A program made the translations under genes and the position numbers. A stretch of 64,000 bases of DNA from Xylocopa sonorina (lineage: Eukaryota; Arthropoda; Insecta; Hymenoptera; Apidae): contig NC_135203.1 of NCBI RefSeq assembly GCF_050948175.1, positions 2,976,001 through 3,040,000 on the forward strand. The letters are read 5' to 3'. Below the pieces are notes generated by a model. The model made no database searches. It saw nothing but the letters and a program-made list of their open reading frames with translations, and was not told where the DNA came from. The number at the start of each line of letters is the position of its first letter. Position 1 is the first letter of the stretch. Below are positions 49,735 through 62,467 of the stretch, one piece after another.

Positions 49735-49751
49735 TCTCTCTCTCTCTCTCT
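49735..49751 (+). repeat. TC-rich microsatellite
   Basis: About eight TC units followed by TTTCG. A short array in CpG-rich DNA. Confidence 0.85.
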
Positions 49752-52488
49752 TTCGTTCTCTCGCGTCGCCGTTATCTGGCGAAAAGTCAAAAAGGGCCTC
49801 GCGAGATTTATCGCGGCACGGTCACGTGGCCAGCGGACGGTGGACCGTGGCGAGTGTAAACACGTGTACCTGCCGGTGTATCCGACACCATAAAACTGGA
49901 GCACTTGATTTTACTGCCTGTCGCGAGCCAAGCCGGCCGCCTTCGATAAAGCAACGCGTCCGCGGAAGGAACGAGCCGCGGAGGGCCGCGGGGCCCTCGC
50001 TTACTCGGCTTCCGGGCCCTTCTTCTTATTGGATCGGTATCTCGGGACACGCGTGACACGCTGGCCCGCCGCTTTTCGCCCCCTTTCTCACCCGCCACCC
50101 TCTCCGCAGCCGGGCGTAATAAAAATTCCCGATATTTACGAGCGACTCGTTACTCGTCGCCGAGTTGCACGAAACTCCTCCCGCTGATCATTCGGTAGGC
50201 TTTGTTTACGAGCCAACAATTTATCGAAGGTTACGGCAGGACGGAACGAGAGGTATTTTGGGTCAGGGCTCCGTTTCGATGCTCGCCAGATAACCGAGGA
50301 GAGAATGCGCGGCAACTTTTGGGACTTGCAACATCGATTTCGAGTTTCCTCCGATTTCTCGCGGCTTCTGAATTCGCAGGATTGTTACCAAACGCAGGGT
50401 CGCGCAGATGCTCGAGAGGATTGCTAAGAAGGTGGTAGCAATCATCGATATACATTCCTGAGAGTATGTGCTTCTCTGATCGCGCTTTATATCCCACGCA
50501 AATGCTCTTTCAAGCTATTCAACGTAACGCACGTCGAGAGCATTCGAGTACATCATATTTCCAAGGAATTAAGTCGATGAACACCAATCGAGACATCGTT
50601 GCTCGTCGATTGACCAAGCAACACCGGCTCAGGGAACGCTGGGGAACACAATCGGCCGGAAATATTCCCAGAACGCGTCGCGTTGCGCAACGGTTGGCCG
50701 CGATTTAAGGAAACTCTCGCGGATCTCACGGTTACCGCTCGCTGGTATTCCGGTTGGGAAATTAGTTGGAAAAACGAAAAGGCTCGTGGCTCGATGACAA
50801 AACTTTCTTAGAAGCCGCTTTCCCGGCCTAGCCACGCTCGACTGGGACACCTGCCGCTGCGCGCGGTCGAAGGCAAAAGCGGCTGAGTTTTTCCACGCGA
50901 ACGATCCACCGGCGGAGATAATACCCGATGGGAGTGTAACAAGCCCGACTTATCACGCGTTCAAGTTTGATTAGGCGAACCGACGCGATGGAAGAACCGC
51001 GCCGCGTCCGCGCGGGGAACGTGTCTCGAATCGATGAAAACCGACTCCCATGTGGAAAGTTCGATCGATCCTCGATGGCGGAAAATCACGCGAAAGTAGC
51101 CGAGTGTTGCCTGTTCCTACTTTGTTACGCTGTAGAGGCGGTCAGGGAGTTGCAACGCTGTGTAATTGTATTCGCAATGGGCATCGATAGCTCTGTCTCT
51201 CTTGGGTCGTCTCGTTTTTTGTAAGCATAAATTGCAACCGATCTAGAACTAGTCTTGACCACTCGTCTTTCGCTTGGAACACAGGCATACGCTGACGATT
51301 GATTAATTAATACCCAACTAAAATTGCATCCAAATGCACGTACACGAAATTTCAAGGATCGTCAAGGAACGAATGCAATCGATCGATTGGACAACAAAGC
51401 GCACGAATTGTTCGCTAGTTACACGCTTTTTTCTCTCGTTCTCGCGTCTAATGCCGTCCAGGTTCGTACGCTCCAAGGTTCGTACGGGTTCGCTCTCGAG
51501 CGACAGGCTCGATTAATTCGCGGCACGTACGCGCGAACGGCTCTCCGCGGCGATTTCCAGGTACGAGAGCCGCGCAACCGATCGATGCGCGTTGTTGCAC
51601 TTTCGTTGCACGGAATTAATCGGTGATTAAGGCAGGCAAGGTCAATCGCCGGATGATTCAGCCGTGAGTAAGAGGCATCTCCCGTTCGGTGCTGCGGACG
51701 GCCACGGGACACGCGAAGACGTACGACCGGCCGAAGAAAAACGGGACCGAATTTATCTTGTTGATCGATCGTGGAACCGGATGGGGACACCGTCGTGTCC
51801 AACCCGATCGGGCTTATCGTGGCCAATCTTCGCTTTTGTATTCGACAATCCCCGACGCGACAAATTTTTGCGCCCCGACACGCGGCCGCCGCTCCGAAAT
51901 GATGGAAATATTGCTTCTTGCCGAATTCTGGGAATATCTGTTTCGATGCCGCGCGAGCGAATTGTCGAGAGGATCGTTTGGTTCTCTGTTGTTTCGTATC
52001 GATTTCTCTCTATTCATTTTTCAATGTTTCCTTGGTTAGAGAAACGTTCGAGATGGCATTGAAAATTTTCATATTTGCTATTATAAGGTAGGTATTATAA
52101 AACGAAGCGTGATAGGAAGCACGATGGACAAGAGAGTAGAAGCGACGAAGAAAGTTTCTCGATTATTAAACCCCTCGCAACTGATGAAATATTGTCTCAT
52201 CTACTGGAACAGTTCCAGCGTCCACGGATCAGGAAAGCGCGATCAGTTACGACTTTCGAAGGGAACTTTCCGCGTTACGAAACCGGCGTGCTCTAATTAA
52301 GCGCGGCCGCTGCCTGGTCGTGGCCGAAAATTCGCGAAGTTCGCTTTAATTTGGGCCGCGGTTTCGCCAAGGTAATAAAACGAAACGGACCGATAAAAGA
52401 GAGGCACAAGGTGTCCGTTTGACTGTCCATCGTGCCCGTGCTCTGTAATAAAGGCGGCTTCCACCTTTGCCTCTGCCCCATTGTCTCG

Positions 52489-52511
52489 CCTCCTCCTCCT
52501 CCTCCTCCTCC
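52489..52511 (+). repeat. CCT trinucleotide repeat
   Basis: About seven CCT units, part of a longer pyrimidine-rich stretch to about 52560. Confidence 0.92.
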
Positions 52512-54671
52512 ATCTTCTCGTGCTCTTACCTCCGTCCTCTCTTTTTTTCCTTTCCTCCACCTCAGCCACCCCTCTTTCGCTACTCCGTGACTCGTTATCC
52601 CGTCGTTCTGGCTGGTTCCCTACCGGCGTGTCCTGTGCGACGCGGGAAAAGTTTACCGGCACTGTTAAGGGTCATTTTAGAGCGTGTTCAGCCGGCCTCG
52701 TTCGTAAAACGATCATCGAATCGGCCCAACGGCCGTAAAAGAGGCATTCGTTGGCTTAATGCGCTCGCTTGCTCGCGCGGTGGTTTAAACCGGGCCTTCA
52801 AAGAGCCCCACAACGGAGCCGATCGACTTTTTCACTTGGGGGTGGACCAGCCTTCATTGGGACCGTTTTCGTAACATGGTTGCACAGCATTTCGAACGGA
52901 GCTCATCGCGCGCGCGTTTACAGGTAGAAATTGCGAAAACGAAACGAAACGATGGGGGTGAAAAGATTTTAAAGAACGATCGACACAGATCTAAAATCAC
53001 CATCGATCTGCGGGCAAAGGATCACCATTTTATACGCGCGATCACGAAACTGTGGAGGCGTAGGAACGAAATCAGAGGATTCGATATCGCGATCCAGAAA
53101 CGATCTCATAAGGAAACGAGCGTGCACGGTGGCATCCGGACGCATCCTTGCGGCTCGTCCGCGTTCGATGGTGCCAGGGTATTCATTGCGGTTCTGGTTT
53201 CTGGTACTGGATTCTGGTCCGCCGCCGTTGGACAGGGGCCCGATTAAAATGGAAACAAATGAAGTTGGACGTAATGAGGTCCTGCGGTGAGGGAGAACCC
53301 GTTCTTTAATTTATTCCCCTCCCGCTCCTCGTTCGTTGTTGCGAGCTCTCTCTTTCTTCGACACACGCCCCGCACCCCTTTCCCACCCCCTTGTTACGCT
53401 TCTCTCGATCTCCTCGATTCTCTACGCAAGCACTCCCCTCCGTCTCTCCTCCACCCGTTCGCCTTACCGTTAATACTCTTGTTCGATCCTCATCTTTCGC
53501 GACCTCCATTTCCGTTCCGTCAACTTCCATTTCCACGAGCACGCGTCGTTTTCCATATCGCGACTCTTCGCAATTAAACCGATCAAAACTATAGATCCGA
53601 CAACGTCGAGGCTACTATATCGTCGCGATGAGACTGAACATGTTGAGATGCAATTTCCATTGGACCTCACGTCGTAAGATCGCGAACGAGAATCGTCGCG
53701 TTGCATTCGAAAGATCCGTGCTAGCATGTTTAAAAGACAGCGAGAAAGCCGCGGTAATGAGTTCGAAAGTGAATCGAATTCCGCGGAGAAATCGAAAATA
53801 CGCGAGATATATCGGATGAGGTGTCTGTTGAAGGAGAGAGGCGAAACCGATCCGGTTGACAAAAGGCTAGCGGGGGGCGCCTGGTTGACATTATAAATCG
53901 CAATCAGCGACCGCCGGCTACCGAGCTTGGTCACGTTCGCAAAGATGAGCGAGGAGGAACGCGGAGGTACGGTGTATTATGCAACCGAGGAGATGACGCG
54001 GGAACCGGGGGACAAGTTTATGGAGGGGGGCCCTTTAAACCGCGTAATTAAGTGCCGGTATTTTAAGCAGTCTCGAGCCGAACGCCCGTGAATTATACCT
54101 GGTTCTCGAGAGCGCCGCTTCAGGGGTCTCCGCGAGGAAATTCGTGTGGGACGGCGATTGTTTTCTCGTCGATATTACGATCTTTTACGACCACGCGAAA
54201 GTGATTCCCATGGACCTTTGTCATCGGCACGGTTAAACGGTGCTATGAAAATCGGCTCGCTCGAAAAGTAATTTTCGCAGCGACGAGTAAAGAAGGAAAA
54301 AAGGATATATAAATCGCGTCACGCGTATATTAAACGAGCCATGAAAAACTCGCAGATTTCTCGACGAGTGAAATTCCACGGATGAAAACTTGCGCAACGG
54401 AGAAGGAGCGCGTTGCGCGTGTTGCTAATCGCACTTCAAAGTACGAGAGCGTTCGAGATATCGTTCGTCGGGCTCGGCGAAGAACCACTCGTAATAATTG
54501 CCAAGAGGTGGTAGAAATTGCGTCACAGCCGAGGCACCAGCTGCTCGCGAACGAGTCCGACCAAGGTTTCCCCCCGATAGAAAACAAGGGCGCCAACCGA
54601 TTTCTCGAAAACTAAACACGCGTGAGAGAACACGTATGCGCACCCGTCCGGTGAATCACTTACGGTTTTAC

Positions 54672-54745
54672 CTGGAGCTGGCGACAAGTGGGATGCTGAT
54701 GAAAGCTCGATGCTTACCTGCAACAGAAAGAAACCAGCAATTAAA
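54672..54745 (-). other. Candidate recursive splice site or microexon (minus strand)
   Basis: On the minus strand a pyrimidine-rich run ending GTTTCTTTCTGTTGCAG is followed directly by GTAAGC, so acceptor and donor share the junction 54718/54717. A second donor follows 46 nt downstream, where CTCCAG is followed by GTAAAA, defining a possible exon 54717 down to 54672. Two frames through it are open, one reading VSIELSSASHLSPAP. The arrangement matches a ratchet point with an RS-exon as described for Drosophila long introns; an ordinary 46-nt exon is the alternative. It has the same strand and layout as the site at 24763. Because both the acceptor and two donors are close to consensus, this is the strongest splice structure in the window. 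Confidence 0.45.
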
Positions 54746-57700
54746 CTCGGACGTCTCGTTGCGTCACCGTCGCTCTTACTACGAAATCTTGTGACACGTT
54801 GAACGCGTACGAGAAAAAGATGAGGTTTTGTAAGAATTAACCGAAAAGAAAGTGATTCGCTTAAAACAGAGACCGGTAGGAATTTGCAATAACCGCGTTC
54901 GAGTTTATTTCGAAATTCAAAAGGAACGCGGGACACTCGCGATTTTGTATAATCGATTTTTTCATTCTCCAACAGTTTTCTATGAAATTCAAAGTTAATT
55001 CGAGAGACGTTACGTCAGCGGAAAAGCGAATTTCCCCGAAGAGATCGAGGCATTCCAGACGCAGCAATCTCATGAAACGAACTCGAATCACGTGGAACCC
55101 TCTTACGCGCTCGCATCGGCTCACGCATCCCTGAGCACCGTCCCAGCGAATTGATTTCGAATTTACAACTAAAGAAAACAAAGAACTGATACGGCATGCG
55201 AACACGTAATTTAGTTACCTCAAACATACTTGCTATCCGCAGAGGTCGACGTAATAAAGGGGTTACGCTGAATGCGGGGGAATAGAATTTTGATCGAAAC
55301 GTGAATCGATACCCAACTTATTACCCTCTCTATTAGCAACAGACAGGACCAGGATATCCAATGTCACGTCAAATTTAACTCAAAGACACAAGCTTGAAAT
55401 CCAACTAATTAACTTGCTTCCTTCAAACATCAAATTTGCTCAATAATTTCAGAAAGACTTTGATTTATTCGAAACTACTATCCCAAAATTTTCATTACTA
55501 TCCAGAGAATGTTACTAAACCAACGAAATATCAGGTCCTGCGACTCACGTATCAAATACGTAAAAACACCGCTGATATCTCATTAACAAATTCATTATCA
55601 GAATCGACACAGACATTGCGCGCGAACGTTCGCGCTGAGCACGACGCGACACCTAATTTAAGCCGCATGTATTCTCTCCGCAAACAACCGAGCATGATCC
55701 GACAGCCTCGCCTAGCGGAGAACCAAAATGGCGGCGGTGTACGCGCGGCGAGCCTCCATCATCCGGCGCTGGTAGATTACAGGGTTGGCGATGTCGATGA
55801 GGAAAAACGTGGCCGTGGATCACCGCGGTCTATCTTATCTGATCCCGCACTCGCAGAATGCGAATCGCCTCTACGATACCACCGCGTTAAGATCAAAGAA
55901 GCCTAGAGCAACTTACTGCTGCGTGCCCGGAAAAGTTCCTCGCTTCTTTACGCGCCACCGCGTTCTCATTAATCCTTGCGCGTCGCATCTAGCCTCGGGG
56001 AACGCGAGGTCATTTGAATTTGAACAGGTTCTTCGAGAACTTCGCGGCGCGTCCGATGAAGAGCAACGCGAATGGGAAACGGATTCGTAGAGATTCCTAA
56101 TTTCAGACGTTGCGGTCGCTGCGCAAGAGTTTCGTCACCGGGTTCGTGGACCCTGATATCGAAAACGGTTGGACCTCCCAGTCGGTCGTGTAACGCTTCT
56201 CGGTTGACCCGGAGGTGGCTCGAAAGCAAAGTTTTGGAGGAAAGTTTGGCGAGCAAGTTTTTCTCCGCGGCCGATTCCTGCACGTAACCGCGGCTACGTC
56301 GCGGAACGGCCACGGGGACGGGGGTCAATTACAAGAGGAACGGCGGCTCGCGGGGCGAAATTCAATTACGTTAGAAAAACAAGCTGATCCGGCCGTCAGA
56401 AACGAAATGGCGGCGGACAGCCGCGCCGTGCTTTGCGCGGACAACCACCGGGGTACCCTTTCTTCCTCCGTCTCCGTTTTAAGCCGCTGTTACCTCGCTT
56501 CCAATAATAATACATCGCATTCTCATCCTTCTCGCGAATAAGAACTTGTTTCTACCTTTCCGCATTCAGATAACAATTACAATCTACAATAAGATTGTTA
56601 ACGAAAAATTTACGATATTAAGTGAACACCATTTTTATGATTCCACGAATAAATATTCTGTAAATACAACAAGGCTTTTTTTCTATACGAACTCACTAGT
56701 TCTATCAAACATCTACAATTTTTCACGCTAAAGCGACAATTAGCGTTAAATTACTCGTAGATCGTTCCAACAATTTCAACAACCAACGATCAGAAAGTAA
56801 ATATCCGATGAATCAATGTTCTGAAAATGGTACTTTTGGATTCGAGAGATCCTTCGATTGTTAAATATCGCGCGAACATCCTCGGGGCGAGGTTGGATCG
56901 AGGTTTCTCACGGGTTGCCACGAAGGACGAGGCCGCGCGCGTCTCCCGAGGCGACAGGAAACGGCGAAGAACCGCGGACGAGGTCGCGAGCGCAGCCTTA
57001 GGGCGAGCCGGGTAAGAAAATAGGTGGCGGAATACCTAGCGATCCGCCCGGTTCGGTTACGTAACCGAGGTAATTATATTTATTAGACAGTGTGTTGGAA
57101 CGGGGAAACGAAAGAACGGGTGGAACGGCGGCAGAAACGTGTGCCGCTAATGCGGCTCGCACTATTTCCAGCCCGGATTCACCTGTTCGCGGGCGTCCCG
57201 AGAAATAGCGTGGCGAACGCGGTTCCTCGCCGGCTAGGCTACAAAACGCTTTTAATGCATGTACCAAGAGTGCCACGGGTAATTTACGACGTCTGCCCGG
57301 CAAGACCGGACTCTCGCTTCTTTTTTGCGAGGACCGACCGCCGCACCGTCTCACGTGTCGCGGACACGCACTTCGCGTGATCTACGCGACGGCGTACGTG
57401 GGATGCGACGTTTGGAGAACGGTCCTCCTCGTCGCCCCTTTCTCGATACCCCTTTTACGGGCCGTCTACGCGCTCCTTTCGTCCTTTCGTCGCGTCTGCG
57501 ACAGGGGGTTGTCGCGTGCCGCGATTCGAGCCAGTTTCCTCGCTCTCCGCGAGTCGAACTCTAGAATCTGACGCGAGCTCGGCAATCTGGTCATCGAAAA
57601 TTTGTACGAGAAGATAGGATCGAAGAAACGAGACGAGATCGCGGGTATTAATTTGTGAAAAGAACGAAGGGACACAGAAATCAGCGTTAGCTTCCAGGAA

Positions 57701-60700
57701 AGCCGGGCAAGATCCGTGTTCAATTAAAATGCCGAAGGAACGGTCTCGTGGCGAAGGTAAAGGATTATAAGGTTCGTTAGCGAGCCGCGCGTCAAGCCCG
57801 TCCGAAAGAAATTCCAGCGTCGAGGAACAGGACGCGCCTATGCGTAACGCGTGCGTAAAACGGTGATAATAATTAATCAGTGGCGGATCGGGGCTAGTTT
57901 GGTCGGCGGATCGAGATAACGAGTAGGCTGTCCGTCGTGCGTCGTTAATGTAACTGTTACGATCTCGGAGGCAGAGAGACGCGTGCGGTTGCGCAACGGT
58001 TACGATCGAGCGTCGACGCACATGGCGCGCACGGTGCCGATAGTAACGATCCGAATGAATTTTCCACCTTAAATAGACGGGACGATCTGTCCCGCTATGG
58101 CGAAAAACGAAAGGCGTAACCTTCGGGATCACCTTCGAGCGATCGATCTTCTTTTTCCACCGCCCGTTAGCGAGAGAGAACCGAGAGAACTCGTCCCGTT
58201 TGTTTTTGCCATTTTTTACCCCTTTTTTCTATCATCGTCGACGTCGTATCGGTAGTGCGCACGTAGCCAAACAAAAAACTATTCCTACGTCCAGGGATTC
58301 TAAATTGTCGCGCTTATGCCTTTTTCTGTACCATTTCATGTTTCTTCGTCGGGGCACCATTGGTTATTAGAAGTTGTACGCGTCTCAAAGGATTTCTTCT
58401 ATACTGGTTTCGATACCTGGATGCTAATGAGACAGCTTGTGCCAAAACATATTCCATCGAGGCGCTCGATCCGTCAGTCGAAAACGTTCGACTAGTCGCC
58501 TACCGATCGTGACATATCCTCGATATTACTCGAACGAGGCACCGTCGATCGGCTCAGCGATCTTGACAAGAAACATTACGATGTGTATGTAGAAATATCC
58601 CCGTTACACCGCTCACAAATCCCATCGACGTAAACTGGCTGACATCAGGAGGCTACAACTGTAGTTATCGATCAGACGTCGAATAACCTTGCGCCACCTG
58701 GTTCATTAGTTTCTATTTTGTACATCGTTCAGAGCGATAAACGAAATCGAGGTATCGGGAAAATGAAATTTCTGTTGATTCGCGTCGTTATTCTGCTCGA
58801 TAAGGGGAACACGATGCTGCTGGTCAGACGATACGGTACCGCCTCGTACCCTGCATTCTGTTTCTCGTGCCATTAGAGCAGCTTGAGAAATATGTAACGC
58901 GATTTTATGAGCTGTTCGAAAACTAAAATCTCGATGAAAGGAGCGAGGCATAGCCGCCTAAGTGAAAGCGACGGACTAACTTGCGACAGAAATACGGTTC
59001 CCAACAAATCAGGGGAAGTGCTCCGGGTCGACAAACTTACGTGTGCACCGCGAATTCAGAGGAGCGCGTAAATAATCGCGTAACACGAACGCGCGACGAG
59101 CAACAATTACCGCGTAGGAAATTTATGTCACGGGGACCGCTTGCAAATGAATTCACACGCGCGCGCGGCCGCTCGTTACGCAGCGGTGGAACGGGAACGG
59201 CTGCGTTGCGATAGTTTTCTGCACTTATTAAAGAGACAAACGATCGGTAATTATCAACGCGTGTTGCATCCACCTACGTCCAGTTTCATTTCTTTTTTTC
59301 CCCTGCCGCTCGACGATTTCTTTGCCGCGCTCGAGAGTCGTTCTAGTCTTTTTATGGCATCGACACATGGTCGAAACGTGACCGCCGCGGCGGAATAAAA
59401 TTGGTCGTTAGGCCGTCTGAGAAGCATTTAGAAAGAAAAACTCTTTCTGCGTTGGAAATGCCGCGTTCGAAACGTTCAGAGGGAACAATTAAACTCGCGC
59501 AGAAGCAAGACGGAGATAAAAAAAAAAAAAAAACGCGCGGGACTATTTATTACTCGTTACTTATTGGATTAGAATTAAATTCAACTCGATGATGTAGATT
59601 TCCATAGGAATCTTAAGTACCGCCTCTGACCGCGTTCGAGAGCCGCTGCCAGGCCGAATATCTTCGACGAAAGAGGCAGGCGAGTAAATTATGCGCGATT
59701 TCCCGTTATTTTCCTAAAAGACAGACACGCGAAAGGCGCCGCGTAAGGTGGGCAGAAAATTCGAAAGCGGCGACCCGCGCGGGACCCGCGTTCGTTAGTA
59801 CGAATTAATTACGCGCCGTTCCGCTAACGACCACAGCGTTTCGAACGCCCCTTTTTCTCGCATCTCCGCCATTCGTCTCCCTACTTCGCCGGTTTCCGTC
59901 ACTCGTCTTCCTCTTCTTTTTTCCACGCCACGGCAGAGAGCCGCGTGTCCGCCTCGCGTACAGCTGTGCACGCGAGCAACCGGCCGCGCTGGCCTCGATT
60001 TGTCAATCCGCCCGACAAATCCCAACTAGGAACTGGCCGATTGAAAGGGCTCGGCCGTTTAGCGGGCCGATCTACAACTGACTTTCGCGCGATCTTTAGA
60101 CACGCCGTTCGCGCGGCGACGGAACGAGAGTGACGCGCGATGATTTTTCCTACCCGTGACACGCCGATCGAACCGGGCATTCCTGGCTGAGAGGTGTCTG
60201 TCTCTCTTTTGCCGCGCCAGCCACGTTTCAACGCGAGAGTTGTCAAGTAGAAAGTGTCGGTGTGGAGACCACAGTGCCTGTGGTACGTAAATGGGATACG
60301 AGGATAGAAGTCGTCGTGGGTTCAATTAATTAGGATTATAGGGGATTCCTAATTGTAAATCCCTACTGCGAAACATTTGTTGCGTAACATTTTTGGTTCA
60401 CCATTGAACGTTGTTACTGAAAGAACGACGACTCGAAAATCTTTAAAGGGTATCCGAAATTCGCGTCGATCGAAGTAGGCGGTCGTCGGAACGCGAAAAC
60501 TCGGCCAATGACAGACATTTTGGCCAGCGATTCGCCAGGCTTGTCGCCACCTCTTTCGAGCACTCCGCGAGGTCTCTCCTATTTAAAAACAGGAGTTTTG
60601 TCACGCACCGTACGTGGAACGGGACGCGCGTTAAATTCCGAGCCCCGGCTCGCCATTCATCTTCGTGCCCCGTGAACAATACACTGTTTGGCAATCGCGA

Positions 60701-60954
60701 GGATCGTCTATACCTCCTATAAATTTTCTCCTCGCAAAGAAGTATTCGCGACGATTTGGCACGGCCCAGCCAGTCTTTTCAGCTGGTGCGAGCCAAGAGC
60801 TGCGAACGCGTGAGGGAAAGAACGCGAAAATGGCTGCAGAACTGCCGCCACGAGTTACTCCTCGGTCTCTAAGAATCATACGTTCGATCGTCACGACTGC
60901 TTCCGCGTATCTACGACCAACGTTAGATCGAAATCACTATTTTGGCAAATGAAC
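54746..60954. other. Non-coding stretch, no gene recognised
   Basis: AT-rich at 54840-55640 and 56500-56850, CpG-rich between. A plus-strand frame open for 151 codons after an acceptor-like AG at 55452 ends at a TAG at 55906. Its first third is AT-rich and the rest GC-rich, following local composition, so I treat it as chance. Two ATG in good insect context (AAAATGG, about 55732 and 60830) start frames of only 15 and 40 codons. A run of 16 A lies at 59518-59533. The 225-codon minus-strand frame at 57455-58132 is the longest in the window, but is arginine-rich and matches nothing I know. Confidence 0.5.
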
Positions 60955-61217
60955 GTGTCTGCTACCACTCGATATCAATAGAACTCCTTCGATTCTCAGC
61001 GATTGGATAACAAAAAGAATAACGAAACGAATCCACGAATTAATTTCTGATAATTAATGAAACAATGGTTTGATTGGTTCGCGCAGTGTCCGCTACCACT
61101 CGATATCAATGGTACTCCTTCGATTCTCAGCGATTGGATAACAGAAAGAATAACGAAACGAATCCACGAATTAATTTCTGATAATTATAAAAACAATGGT
61201 TTGGTTGGTTCGCGCAG
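60955..61217. repeat. Two-copy tandem duplication, 131-bp unit
   Basis: Copies 60955-61085 and 61086-61217 share a 131-bp period, starting GTGTCT or GTGTCC followed by GCTACCACTCGATATCAAT and ending GGTTGGTTCGCGCAG or close to it. They differ at about 8 positions (about 94 percent identity). The unit is AT-rich relative to its flanks. No terminal inverted repeat is visible, so a simple local duplication is the best reading. Confidence 0.93.
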
Positions 61218-62448
61218 CGGGTGCTTCGTACGCGTGAATGAACAGCGGTCGCGCGAATAAGCATAACCGATAGGGGAGGTTACGCGAGCGTAACGCGCCT
61301 AATAATGGCGGGCACGCGACAAATGGAGCGAGCCTGATCGGTGCCGGTTGGAACGCGAGGCCTGACGTTCGCCCGCGATTTTTGTTGCTCCGACGATTTG
61401 CGAGCGGAAACCGCCCGGCTAATGATAACTTTGCCTGTGATTGGTATTAATAGCCCCGCGCGCGAGTTGCGCAGTTGTTCCTTACGCGAGCGATCGCGGT
61501 TTTCCGCCGGGCCATTCCCTCGTGTTCTGCAGGTGTCCGTTAATTTAACGAGCTTTTACGACTCTCGCTTTCCCGCAGCGCTTGCCGGAGCTTATGTTTA
61601 TGCATAAGCGGCGTCAGCCCGACGCGAGAACAGGTCGTTCGTAACCGCGGGTACGTAACAACAAGAAAATACCGCGATCGTTTCACGAACGTTCGCACAT
61701 GGGGGAGAGGATCGATCTATCGAGCGCAACGGGACTTTTTATGCGTCCTCGGATCTCGTCTCGAAACGTCCGTGAGCAAGAAACGGACAAGCAGCGTCCA
61801 GGCTCGCGCGGATAACTCATTTTACGGATATGCAAATCTCATTTCTGATTTCCTGCGGGGCAGAAAAAAACTCGTTTCATAAACCATCGAGCACTCGATA
61901 CACTGTAGTTAGAGAGGCCTTTTGCAGGCTAGATCGATCCGCGATTACCGTTATTACCGCGCGACCGCGATATTTATTTCCATTTCACGTAGTGATTCTA
62001 ACGCTCTCGCATTCAGATCGATACTCGACGCTCTCGCATCGACCTGACGTTTTAACAGTTGAAACAATTTTATGCGATTCGATAAATCCACGCTGATGGC
62101 ACTTCGTTTGCCTGTGTACGCTGTAACGTAACATTTGCTAGGACAAACCCGTTTTCGCGAACGCCATCGAGGGGACGAACGATCATCTCTCGCGGCGCTA
62201 CCACCTACGAGAGGCGAATAATCGGCGGGATCGCGACGAAAAATCGCGGTGAGTTTATTCCAGCCCGTTAAACGATAATCTGTTGGCGATCCGCTTGCAA
62301 CCTCGCCGGTAAATCATTTGTAGAGACTGGCGTTACGCAAGCCAGTCGTTTCATTCATGCACGCCGCTGGCTAATTATAATTCGAAAGGCTGCGATCGAC
62401 GTCGCTTTTTACGCTCGTATATAAAGAGAGAGGAGGGAAAAAGAAAAC

Positions 62449-62467
62449 GAAGAAGAAGAAGAAGAAG
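62449..62467 (+). repeat. GAA trinucleotide repeat
   Basis: Six GAA units in a purine-rich stretch that begins near 62424. Confidence 0.92.

Larger units (their letters stand above)
48794..54671. other. Non-coding stretch, no gene recognised
   Basis: CpG-rich with a CT array (49735-49751), a CCT trinucleotide run (52489-52511) and pyrimidine-rich DNA at 52440-52580 and 53290-53560 that makes long low-complexity frames on both strands. A CAG followed by GTACGAG at about 51560 and another CAG followed by GTAGAAA at about 52923 resemble fused splice junctions on the plus strand, but both are weaker than the minus-strand ones. No gene is recognised. Confidence 0.5.

Noticed and set aside
55453..55906. 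151-codon frame after an AG, ending in TAG
   Set aside because: Composition switches from AT-rich to GC-rich midway exactly with local DNA composition. The acceptor has a poor pyrimidine tract and there is no nearby polyadenylation signal.
57455..58132. Longest open frame in the window (225 codons, minus strand)
   Set aside because: Arginine-rich, no recognisable domain, no supporting splice or promoter signals. Frames of similar length occur on both strands throughout, as expected in stop-poor CpG-rich DNA.
62143..62248. Exon-like segment ending at GTGAGT
   Set aside because: The acceptor TTTGCTAG has a weak pyrimidine tract and the 35-codon translation is arginine-rich.
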